Origin: Phytophthora quininea
Lineage: Eukaryota > Oomycota > Peronosporomycetes > Peronosporales > Peronosporaceae
Direction of reading: 5' to 3'
Length of the DNA: 64,000 bases
NCBI GenBank assembly: GCA_011947345.1
Contig: JAAVTG010000473.1
Coordinates: 62,001-126,000, forward strand
Under the pieces are notes generated by a model, which saw only the letters and a program-made list of their open reading frames with translations, ran no database searches and was not told the origin of the DNA. Shown here one piece after another: positions 54,839-64,000 of the stretch (the first letter of the stretch is position 1; each line of letters begins with the position of its first letter). The position numbers and the translations under genes were made by a program.

Positions 54839-55305
54839 AAAAGGTTTTCGTTACCATAATATATGGATAAAAGATTGTGTGCTATCGTGTAAATTATCAG
54901 TATATTATGAGGCTTCCCTTCATCAATCTGTGTGAAGTAATAAATATATTCGTTTTAGTGATTGATAGAAATAGCAATGTAAAATTGCACAATCAACTGT
55001 GGGATATTCGCCCCCTTGAGCCGGATCATTGATCGCTGCAGTTGTGCAGTATGTGTTCGTGATACCCACCTGGGAGACACGGTTTGTTTGGCGAGATTGA
55101 ACTTCTACGGAAAACGTCGTGCATACTTATTGTTTTGTATGAAATTCCCGACATCCAAAAATGGTAGCAATACAAAACCCAGATGAAACGATGACATTCA
55201 AAAATGCGCTGGAAATCGTAGTGCAGCTTGCACTACAACATTAAAACACAAGCTTGCACGCATTTTCAACGTATAAAGCAGAATCAACACGAAAACTAAC
55301 ACACA
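54839..55305. other. AT-rich unassigned region
   Basis: No gene or repeat is seen. Confidence 0.4.
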
Positions 55306-56593
55306 TTATGCTTTAATTTCGCGAGCGAGCGTGCGCCACGACAACTTGTCCAACCTACGCCCTCTTCCCTTGTTTGACGCGGACACGAAAGGCAGGTGAA
55401 CCTTTATCTGCTCGAAAAGAAGACCTGCTGCATCAGTAGAACTGTTCGCCCGGCGAATTTCGTCGTGCGTCAGTAGTCCCTCAACCAACAGCATCACACG
55501 TCGTAGTTCTGCAAGCCGAACCTTTTTCAGCATGGAGGACATGTTTTGCTTTGAAAGCAGTCTAAATGGCGGCTGCCCAGCACACCAAAGTTGCCAAATA
55601 ACTCTAAGCGGTTCTGCTATCAAACCAACCTCGCCTAGAACACTTTGAACGACACCTCCATTAAGCACACCTTTCAGTACTTTCGGGAATCGACTGTACT
55701 GATTTCCTCCGGGGAAGACTTTACCGTCCTGTGAAAACCCCAGCACACCAAAATAAATCCCAAAACCAAGTACTGGGCATACTTCTGGCATAATCGGGTT
55801 TGCATACAAATGCCTGGGATCTCGGGGGCGGCTTCCGTCCTGATCGTTTTTCATGTGCGCAAACGTTACAGTCATAGCATCTTCACGCCACGAAAGATGT
55901 CCACAGCGGATAGACTCGGTGTTTTTGCACGACACATCAAATTCCAACTAGTGAGAAGAAATACATGCCCAAAGACTTCTTGCTTCCTGTCTGACTGCAA
56001 CATTGCTTTTACCACTGCTCTGTACATCGAAAAGCTAAAAGGCTCCTTCCCCTCACAAAGACTGTCGTTGCTGTTTTGTGCGCCTCTGGCCACAGTATGG
56101 TGGAGGCCCTTAAAGAAGGGCCGCATTTGCGAATCAAAGTCGCGAGGTCGGGAAGTTTCTGTCGTGGTGTACAAATATACAATTGCTGAGCGCACATTTC
56201 CGAACGTGGATTTACCGGTCACTCCACGTTGCTCCATAGAAATCAAATATCTCATGCAATCTTGCGTTGTCAAAACATCCAAAGTTAACGGACTTCGTAA
56301 TGGAGCTGTAGAAAACCACAGCGTGATTGTGTTAGCATTTATGACTTCAAGCTCTCGAAATTCACTGGTAAACAGGGCCTGTCGACCATTTACATCCGTG
56401 TTAATGTACAGCCACTCCACAAACCGAGCCAACACTCGCAAATAAATGTACTTGGTCTTCTTCGCCGTAGTATTTTCCAGAACTTCCCCACACGCGCATC
56501 GAGATCCTCCACCGGAACAAAGTGACCTTTCAAGAACACGATGCTATTTCGACCAATAAAAACGTGTCGTTCAAAATGCACGACGAATTCCAT
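55306..56593 (-). pseudogene. Crypton-like tyrosine recombinase
   Basis: The ATG at 56593 starts a protein of about 425 residues. An N-terminal helical core-binding-like domain (RVLARFVEWLYINTDV, YLISMEQRG, FGNVRSAIVYLY) precedes a catalytic-like region with the candidate first arginine in WNLMCRAK, a WREDAMTVTFAHMKNDQ strand/lysine segment, then CPVLGFGIYF. This is the layout of Crypton YR transposases, which integrate by site-specific recombination. The HxxR and tyrosine motifs are not clear. The frame breaks at CCCC 56486-56489 and TTTTT 55922-55926, each fixed by one base. The identification is by layout and segment likeness only. Confidence 0.6.
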
Positions 56594-58451
56594 CTATCTA
56601 TACATGTCGTATGGTTATGCAGGCTGAATATCAACCTGATCTGTAAACTGCTGGCTTTGTTTGAAGAGTCTACCGACGCTGATACTACGTGAAAGAGAGC
56701 TCAAGTGGAGGCCCTGCCTAAGTGCTAAAGAGGGGAAGGATACCTTTTGCACAGCGATCTTCCAAAAGTGCATTTCTAATAAAAGTTAAGAGGGTCAGAG
56801 CAGATGTACTCCCTGCTTTCCTGCTTTTCTATCGCCTCAGGTTATCAGTGTTTTTGACGACATATTTGGAAAAAGCTGTTCGAGGGGACCGTCCGAAATT
56901 TTCAGTTCGAATCTAAATTTTAGAAAAAGGTAACGTACTTTAGAGGGGGCATACAAATTGTAAGAGTAGGATGGCTTTAACATGTGAAAACCCCGTGAAT
57001 GCTGGGGGAGGGAGGGAGGGGCGACTCATAGAGATGATGGTGAGGAAGTATCGGCAGATTTACGAAAGTTTGGCCGAGATACAGTACATATCTGCCTCAA
57101 ATCAGTCCTACGACTCTATCGATGGGGTCATCTTCGTCTCAATTCGAGGGCCAGCATCTCCAATGACCATCGTCTGGAGATGTGTCGTTGATACAGCGGA
57201 TTATGCACTAGCATTTCTGTATATGACAAACCAATAAGTGTCACTCGTCGCCATGAATCGCAGAACTTTCTTGATCCGTAACTCCGCCATTCGCAAAACA
57301 AAACTTCATTTCTCTCCTCGGCGTTTTTCTTATAACCTTTTCATCACCATAAAATTTCTTTAAGTATCATTTAGCAAAACACGATAGGCCTTCCGGCGAA
57401 CAGCCTGCGTTCCACAATAAAAGCAAGATAAAAAGCGTTACACTATGCTTAGAATCTTCACACCAGCACCATCCTTGCCGCATTGTCAGCAAATTCACAG
57501 TATCGGCAAGCTCCTTATGCCGAATAGAGTGTCCCGGGCCGAAGTCCCGCGCAAATCCCCTTTGTAGTCGCCCCAAACCTTAGTAACAAAAGAGCGATCA
57601 TGGCCGATCGTAGCGAGGGCGACGACAGTAGCGTTTTCTACAGTAGCAGCTATATTAAATGCTTTTACATGATCCGGTGTTTTTCTGATACGTTCAAAAC
57701 ATAATTAAGCTAAGCTGTCTGCAACAGAAAATAATTTCTCCAATTTGGATGAATTTCGCGTGTAAATCGCTCTACATGCTCGACGTCTATCAGAGACATT
57801 AATGTAGTTCTGTGTATTTGTTCGAGTAGAATACCACACGTGACGTATGAAATCATATTCCTTCATATTATTAACTACACATTCGAACGTTTTCATCACC
57901 AATCAATGCATGCTGATAACGAACAAATGTACACGTTTTTTAGCTTGTCACAGCACGGATAATTGACTATAAGTAGTCAAAACAGTGTGGTTGCTATTTG
58001 AATGAACTCTTGAAGTGCTCCAGAAGAAGCTGAGTTTAAACTCTTCGACCAAAGTTTATTTCCGAGCTAACCTCGTTAAACTACAACTAATGAGGATGGC
58101 CAGTAGATTCTTTTATCATCGATCGAGGAGAAATTTGTTCTGTACTTTAAAGATAGAGTCGTGGTGGTAGTGTTCTGGCCATCGTCGAGCACTCTGGCTC
58201 GTGCTCGACGTGCTCGAGCTGAAATGGCGTCTGGGTCAGTACAGAGCACGAGCGCCATTTATCAGGAGGTAGCCCACAGAGCAGCTAAGCGGACCAAATG
58301 AATTCTCAGTTCGCATTTCACTGCTAGATCAGTAGTGGCGCTGTGACTGTCTTTTGCACAGGATTAAACTCAAGACCCCTGCAGAATAAATATTTTGCAT
58401 GTATTGCAATTTTCTTGTCTTCACTACACAAAACCATTTCTGTGCAACAAT
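56594..58451. other. AT-rich region without recognised genes
   Basis: There are only short frames (for example 56971-57237 plus, 88 codons) with no motif. I see no inverted or direct repeats of note. Confidence 0.35.
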
Positions 58452-58663
58452 AGGGGTTGTCAATTGTGCAGCAGCAAGCAGGTTTTTCTTTTGGCAGCAA
58501 GTCGGTAAATTTTCCAGTCTTCTGATTGGCCGAGAGTGCTTTTCGCTATCTGCCAAAAAATCGATGCTTTTAGGGCGGCAGCAGCAAGCGGATTTTTTTT
58601 TGCAGAGAGAAGATCGCTGGTCACTTGAAAGGCCGTATCAAGGCGGGAGCAGTGCGTGCACAG

Positions 58664-59878
58664 ATGGCATTGGATGAAGGTTCCTCAGCAGAGATAGAAA
58701 ATATTGACCCCCTGAACGCTTTGGACGGCCTGCAGGCACAAGACAGGCAAACCCAGGCCGGTGTGTGCCGCTGGAAGGACTGTAAGAAGATCGACAAACG
58801 TGACGAGGGAGTTGTTCTCCAAGAATGCTGCAGGGACAAGTGCAAGCGCGTTGTGCATGCGGCCTGTGCCTTCAGGATGCTGAAGGTGTTTGGAGCTGCG
58901 TCCACATTTACCACAGCTGCTTGTAGCAAACGCTGCTACAACGCTCTCGTCAAGAAGGCTTCAGTGCCACCAGCCACAGCAAAGAAAAGGATACTATGGC
59001 ATAACGACGGGCCGACTCCTGATGTCAGCTCGATAAGCGTGCTGCTTGACTGGCTTACCACTGGCAACAACTACAGCAGATACCGTGGCGGCGATAGCCA
59101 CTCGGGGAGTCGAAGGCTACTTTAGCCAGTGAAATTGCTCGCAAAATTGTCGATGCCCGCATAACAACGACCAGAAGTGTAAAAGATATTACGAACAAGA
59201 TAGGATATTGGAGACCACTTTTCGCTCGGCCGAGGATTGGCGTAAGGCCTCTGGCCAAGGCTGCGACGGTACTGAGCCGAGTATTCGCTCGGCACTTCTG
59301 CAGCGGTGCTCGTACTATTTTGAATTGCGTGCCATCATGAGCAGTAGGGACAGCACTCACCCGCTGCTCCTCAACACTGATGCCGCCGCCCGATCAAGCG
59401 ATACTGAAGTTGAAGAAGACTCTTCTAGTGACGAGGAGTCGAAAAACGGCGAAGAGACCGCTGAACGACGTACACATGCTTGCAGACCATCCTCCACGCC
59501 AATTTCCATTGCTCTGCAGCCTCGAAAGAGGCAACGCAAAGACGACACGTCATCAATAACACCTTTTGTTGCGCTAAAAGAGGCCCAACTAGCCCAGACC
59601 AAGGAGCTTCAACTCCTGGAGTTGGAGTTGCGAAAAAACAAACCAAGTTGCAGGAACAGGAGCTATCTGTTCGCCGTCAACAAATCGACAATGAGTCTCG
59701 AGCCGTTGAAGCTCGTATCAGCGAGTCCAACGCGCTTGCATCCAAGTTTCGAGAGGAAGCGGAGCATTGGCGACTACAGCGCAAGGTCGTACTACTTCGA
59801 GAGCGGCAAAAACTTCAGGATGAAGGTGTATCACAGTCGGACATCGAATTGTTATTGCCGTTGACTGCGTATTTCTAG
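58664..59878 (+). CDS. Harbinger accessory protein (SANT/Myb-like, zinc-binding)
   Basis: The ATG at 58664 starts an acidic N-terminus followed by a Cys/His-rich segment (CRWKDCKK, CCRDKCKRVVHAAC, CSKRCY) like a degenerate PHD or TRASH finger. A SANT/Myb-like region follows (LASEIARKIVDARITTTRSVKDITNKI, read in segments), then an acidic Ser stretch, and a C-terminal coiled coil rich in Gln, Glu and Arg. The frame changes near 59110, 59200 and 59640. In Harbinger elements this second protein brings the transposase to the nucleus and to the terminal repeats; that role is inferred. Its last 27 bp overlap the convergent transposase ORF. Confidence 0.72.
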
Positions 59879-61115
59879 CATGTACGCTAGGAGCTGGGAT
59901 CGGCGCTCCACCCCATCCGCTTCCACAGGAATTGGAGCGTTAAGTTCATCGTCATCGTCGAGCACGCCAGTTGTCGACTGCTCAAGCTCACGTCTCCACT
60001 CGGGAGGTACAGGTTCAGCGATCAGGAGGTTGTGAATAATACAAGCACAAGTCACGTACTGGATGAGACGTCTCATATGCTTTCTCTTTTCCCCAGCTGG
60101 ACACGAACTTCTCGCAAATACTGGAACCGCATCTTCAGAAGACCAATGCAGTGTTCACTCTTGATACGAACCTGTGCCAAACGCGTATTGAAATAATTGC
60201 TGTCGGGGTGCAACTCGGCCTTGGGTGGTTTCTTGAATGCGGGAATCATGGTACTTGACGCTTGAAACGCGGAATCGCCTAGCAGGTACTCGTTACACTG
60301 AAAATGGTCAGCAGGTCGGATAGCCACGGGGCTGTTTATCCACACGCGGTTGTCATGGACAGATCCAGGCCACCCCACCACAATGCTGCGTACTCTCGCG
60401 ACATCATCACATGTGGCTAGTGCATTCACCGCATACGAAGCTTTTCTGCTGTAGTAGTCCTCGCCATTGTGCCGAGGTTTCGTAGCAAGTGGCAATAGTG
60501 TGCCATCGACAATTCCCACACAGTTCACAAAGCCGTGTTTTGCTTGGATTCTTTGGGCAATGCAGCGACGTTCAGCTTCGTCTGGTCACGTTATCGCGGT
60601 GTCTTCAAGCTTCACCACAGCAGCAACAGCGCGGCAGAGGTAGTTGTAAACCGAGCCGCCCGCTAGACCAAGCAGCTTTCCAATCCCGATAGCAGAATTG
60701 CTGTTTCCGTACGCTCCAAGAAACTTGAGCAGGATCAGCATGTGGAGGTGTGGCCCCCGCGAAATGGCTTCCCGCCTGCTGTCTTAAACGCTGAATTGTC
60801 CTTCAGGAGCTCCACGAGGCGAAAGAACTCGGGTCGGTACATACGAAAGCTCTTCAGAAACTCGCTGTCGCTCGTGTGGTCCGTGTTGTATAACACTTTC
60901 ATCCAGCGGTTCTTGCGTTTCTTGTAGGACGACGAGCGACCTGAGTAGCGCGCGGCCTTCACTCGCTCGTGTTCAAAGAGCCAGAACTCGTCGAGTTCGT
61001 CCTCATCAGAGTCAGCATCGCTCAACACGTCGCGAATGATCGCCGCGGTATCTCTCTCCGCCAGGATACCCCGAAGCTCCCTCAGATCTCGCTGCTTTGC
61101 GGAGAGGCGCGGCAT
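59852..61115 (-). pseudogene. Harbinger (DDE_4) transposase
   Basis: The ATG at 61115 begins MPRLSAKQRDLRELRG. An acidic N-terminus and an HTH-like region (SAIGIGKLLGLAGGSVYNYL) precede the DDE core: VGIVDGTLLPLA, LLGDSAFQ and RIKSEHCIGLLKMRF. The gene ends at TAA 59852-59854. The frame breaks at CCCCC 60754-60758 and again near 60075, and one in-frame TGA lies at about 60588-60590 in front of PDEAERR, where a tryptophan would be expected. The TGA, if real, kills this copy. Confidence 0.85.
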
Positions 61116-61460
61116 CTCCTTTGTTCGTCTTAAAATTCCAACGTCTTGCTGCCAAAAAAAAAACTACTGCTGCCGCCTGAAAAGGGGTAGTCAATTTATC
61201 GATTTTTGATTGGTCAAAAGGGTTTTGGCCGAAGAGTCGCCAAAAATAATTCTACTTGCTGCTGCACAATTGACAACCCCTAATATAATACACACGGAAG
61301 CAAAAGACTCGAAAATTATTATTATGTTCGATAAAACCCAGCAGAGACAATACTTATTTCGCGAAACACAGAGCAAATTCTAAATAGTTGTACATAAATA
61401 GGCTATTTCACCTTGGGCTAAAGCGCCTAGACAAGGTAACTCACAAGATCGTCGCTTCCC

Positions 61461-62155
61461 TTGCCACGGCGGAGGTCCTCTCGGATACTACGTGGCGCGC
61501 GCTTCGCTGTATGGGCGCGTAGGATGGGCTTGCTGCCGGTCGCCTACCCCGTCAAAGCCGCGGTCCTAAAGCACGGCACTACGAGGTACGATGGCTCGCT
61601 TCGCGCCAGGTTGCAAGGGCTCTACGGTGATGGCTCCTACGGAAGGCTGACGGGGCTGAGGGAACTCTACTACCGAGACGCGGTGGTAGGGTATCGACCC
61701 CAGCAGCGCCCGTCACCTGAAGCGATCCTCGGGGCGCTGCTTGTCCAAGGTCGCCGGTTCGGCGAGGTGCCCGACGTGCACGAGCTCTCGGTGCTGCCCG
61801 AGAGCGAGCTACGGTGCTTCGATGGCGCCTTCGACGTCTTGGCGCTGCTGCTCAACCGGCGCGAGGCTGTCTACCTACGCAGCTACGGTGCTGTCCGTCG
61901 CCAAGACGCCGAAGACGCCCGGAGAAGCGTCGCGGAGACGCTTGTGGCGTTCCAGGCTCTGGCCAATGCGCCCGCGACCTGTGGCACGGCTTCGCTGTCT
62001 CCCGTCGAGCTCTCGTCGTCAACCGAACCTTTGAACACTTCCGACAGCAATCGGTACGTGCCGACGCTGATGCAGCTCAATCCGAGCAGTATATTACGGA
62101 GCTTAACAGGCTGATGGACCTACAATTACAAAGGATGGAGGCTCTCCAACGCTGA
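61461..62155 (+). CDS. Unrecognised protein, one frame break
   Basis: A GC-rich plus-strand frame reads from about 61461 (first ATG 61524, MGLLPVAYPVKAAVLKHG). It breaks at CCC 61971-61973 and continues in another frame to a helical C-terminus (SEQYITELNRLMDLQLQRMEAL) at TGA 62153-62155. Total length is about 210 to 230 residues. Base composition contrasts with the AT-rich flanks. I recognise no domain. It could be a host gene or part of a transposon. Confidence 0.4.
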
Positions 62156-62886
62156 CTTCTAGCATGGGCGGAGGAAGCCTTCATTCTGTAGCAAAAACTA
62201 ATATACAGTACTGTTAGCACTTCAAAATGATGTTTTGTTTGTTGCTGTTCGTACTCACTGCATGACGGAGTCCACGCTCTGGTAGTCGTCGACAACTCTG
62301 CAGACCTGATGCTGCTGCGGGACTGCATCATCAAATGGCACTGCTGGCGTGTCGATCTCGTTGACAACATCCGCCGGCCCCGCAACTGCTTAACCTGCGT
62401 GCAGTTCCCTTCCGAAGATGCCCTTCATAGCGGCACATTGGTGCGTCCGGCTTCACCCTCAGCCTCGTGTCTGGGCTCCTGAGGCTCGCAGGCCCAGCGG
62501 CAACGTCGACCGCGGCTGGCAAGTCAGGAGGGCGGCATGGCAGATGGCACTCTAGCCGGCACGAGTCTAACGGTGTGCATCTCAGTATCCTCAGTAGTTT
62601 AGGAAGGCGATGAAGAGCTGGTTGGTCGTTCTGGGCGTTGGCACGAATGGCTCTGACCAGCGCGACAAGTCCAGCAACGGGCGTGCTATTTTTGATGTGG
62701 CCCACTCAAAACCCCTCTCTCTCCGAAAAAGCTGCCGAGAAAACCCCAGAAAGCGGCAGTTTTCGTTTCTCTGGGTAGGGCGCAAGCGAGCGAGCGAGCG
62801 GGAGAAGAGCAGAGCAGGCGCGTTCACGTCTGCTATACATACAGAGTCCAAGTTTCCTACTACAGCCAAGCACCACACAGATCAGC
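62156..62886. other. Upstream region of the A20/AN1 gene
   Basis: One plus-strand stretch at about 62265-62480 has coding-like composition (LMLLRDCIIKWHCWRVDLVD), but it has no start or homology I can name. The rest looks like leader sequence. Confidence 0.3.
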
Positions 62887-63350
62887 ATGCAGCAGGAACG
62901 CGAGAGCGCCGAGCTCTGCCTGAACGGCTGCGGCTTCTTTGGCGCGCCCGGCAGCGGCGGCATGTGCTCCGTGTGCTGGAAGAAGACTATGTCGGACCGC
63001 CAGGCTGCCACGGCCTCCCTAAGAAGCAGGAGGGCGCCGCACTAGACACCGTCGCGACTGTGGCGGCCTCGGCCGAGACGGACAACGACAACGCCAGCGC
63101 CGCGCTCAAGAGCGAGGAGGAGCCGAAGCCCGTGGAGAAGCTGGTGCAGAAGAACAAGAAGCGCTGCTGGGAGTGCAAGAAGAAGGTGGGGCTCACGGCC
63201 ATCGAGTGCCGCTGCGGCTACGTGTTCTGCAGCAACCACCGGTACGCGGACCAGCACAACTGCAGCTTCGACTTCAAGGCGGCGGACCGCGCCGAGCTGG
63301 CCAAGCGCAACCCTGGCGGTGGCCAGTTCGGCAAGCTGGAGAAGCTCTAA
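62887..63350 (+). CDS. A20/AN1 zinc-finger (stress-associated) protein
   Basis: The ATG at 62887 gives MQQERESAELCLNGCGFFG. An N-terminal A20 finger (C-x3-C-x11-C-x2-C) at residues 11-30 is followed by an acidic Ala/Glu linker and a C-terminal AN1 finger: CWECKKKVGL, CRCGYVFC, HRYADQHNC. The end, GGQFGKLEKL, is the usual SAP tail. Such proteins bind ubiquitin and act in stress responses; this role is inferred from the family. The frame breaks near CCC 63017-63019 in the linker, and one added base joins the fingers. Length is about 154 residues, normal for the family. Confidence 0.88.
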
Positions 63351-63877
63351 GGGGTGAAGTACCCTCAATGCGCTACGACACTGCCGCGTGGACAGAGACT
63401 CCAGAGGAATCCGAGGGATTGCTGCCCCCTCGTCTTTTCCTTCTGGAACTTTCTCTCTTCTGTGCAAGGAGAGACGACCCCAGGAACCAGCCGCGCGGCA
63501 GGACGAGCGAGGTACGACGCTGCGGCGTTGGATGTAATATTAGGACGGAGACTAGAGGAGGCCGCGAGCGAGCGCCGACGACGAGAGCAGGCTCCCAGAG
63601 AAACGCTTAGCCACAGCTTTTTCGCTTTCCACGCAGTTTTTCTTTTTCGCTAGGAAATTTGACTCGGTTTTTCTCTTCTTTACGTGGTTGTCGTGGAGCT
63701 TAGCTAGCAGCGCGTAGAAGAGCAGGAAGCTGCTGCTGCTGCATCTGGAGGCACATGCAGCTCGCTCCTTGGCACTCCGCGCCGTTGGTGACGTTGCAAA
63801 CGTCGTTGGGTTGAGACACTGGATCTATCAGCACGCGTCGCAGGAATGAAGGTGGCAGACGGTGGACCATTCTGCAG
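63351..63877. other. Intergenic between convergent genes
   Basis: This is 3' sequence of the A20/AN1 gene and of the next minus-strand gene. No gene is supported. Confidence 0.45.
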
Positions 63878-64000
63878 CTAGGAAATCGCTCGGTAGTTGG
63901 TGGCCGAGGTCTGCGTCTCGGCGCGCTGCAGCTCTCGCAGCTTCCTCGAGTATCTGTCCAGCTCCAGCAGACACCAGCGCTTGACGAAGGCCGGCAGCGC
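63878..64000 (-). CDS. 3' end of a minus-strand gene, runs off the window
   Basis: The last 40 codons read ALPAFVKRWCLLELDRYSRK, then LRELQRAETQ and a short tail, to TAG 63878-63880. The helical, charged composition and GC content match the neighbouring host genes. The product cannot be named from this fragment. Confidence 0.55.
   Translation of the reverse strand, partial: ALPAFVKRWCLLELDRYSRKLRELQRAETQTSATNYRAIS

Larger units (their letters stand above)
58452..61281. mobile_element. Complete PIF/Harbinger element with two genes
   Basis: The inverted repeats start AGGGGTTGTCAATTGTGCAG at both ends (27 bp identical) and are flanked by the 3-bp repeat AAT (58449-58451 and 61282-61284). Inside are two convergent genes, an accessory DNA-binding protein (plus) and a DDE transposase (minus), the standard Harbinger pair. 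The element is 2,830 bp long. Confidence 0.92.

Noticed and set aside
48040..54890. Target-site duplication for the MULE-Ulp1 element
   Set aside because: No matching 8- to 11-bp direct repeat could be found outside the inverted cores; the exact ends remain uncertain.
27170..60600. Recoding of TGA as Trp or Cys
   Set aside because: TGA occurs as the terminator of several genes here (for example HIG1 and the kinase), and in-frame TGAs are confined to transposon-like or decayed sequences, so simple mutation is more likely.
1..64000. CRISPR arrays, bacterial operons, tRNA or rRNA genes
   Set aside because: No regularly spaced repeats, no operon-like gene runs and no tRNA-like arms were seen; introns, LTR elements and the mitochondrial presequence indicate a eukaryotic nuclear genome.

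Overview
The window looks like oomycete (Phytophthora-like) nuclear DNA. Host genes are GC-rich, nearly intronless and close together on both strands, and they include families typical of these organisms: half-size ABCG transporters, START-like/FYVE-like proteins, a TKL kinase and an A20/AN1 zinc-finger protein. The AT-richer parts hold decayed or nested transposons of oomycete types: a Ty3/gypsy chromovirus, Mutator-like elements (one carrying a Ulp1-like protease), pogo-like elements, PIF/Harbinger and a Crypton-like recombinase.

Layout. About 0.5-23 kb is gene-rich: an FCS-like zinc-finger gene, a HIG1-domain gene, three ABCG genes (two tandem, the third inverted), mitochondrial EF-Tu, a TKL kinase, two decayed genes, two START/FYVE genes, and a two-module membrane protein that resembles an adenylyl cyclase without its catalytic domains. 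From 23.4 to 35.5 kb lies a large palindrome: two arms of about 2.7 kb, each with an almost identical START/FYVE gene, around a 6.6-kb spacer with a complete pogo-like element and a MULE remnant. From 36.2 to 43.0 kb is a complete LTR retrotransposon (5-bp target duplication CTTCA, chromodomain integrase) that split an older reading frame. From 44 to 61.3 kb come a small terminal-inverted-repeat element in TTAA, a Tc1 fragment, a MULE with a Ulp1 domain into which a second pogo-like element has inserted, a Crypton-like recombinase gene, and a complete two-gene Harbinger element. From 61.4 kb to the end are an unrecognised gene, an A20/AN1 gene and the 3' end of another gene.

How they relate. 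The host genes are housekeeping or signalling genes and do not form one pathway. The local theme is duplication followed by homogenisation (ABCG copies 2 and 3; the START/FYVE palindrome) beside transposon insertion. Many host and transposon frames break by exactly one base at short homopolymers. This suggests uncorrected indels in the assembly, so frameshifts in host genes should not by themselves be read as pseudogenisation. Starts given here are ATG codons chosen by reading context and paralogue alignment; no searches could be run.
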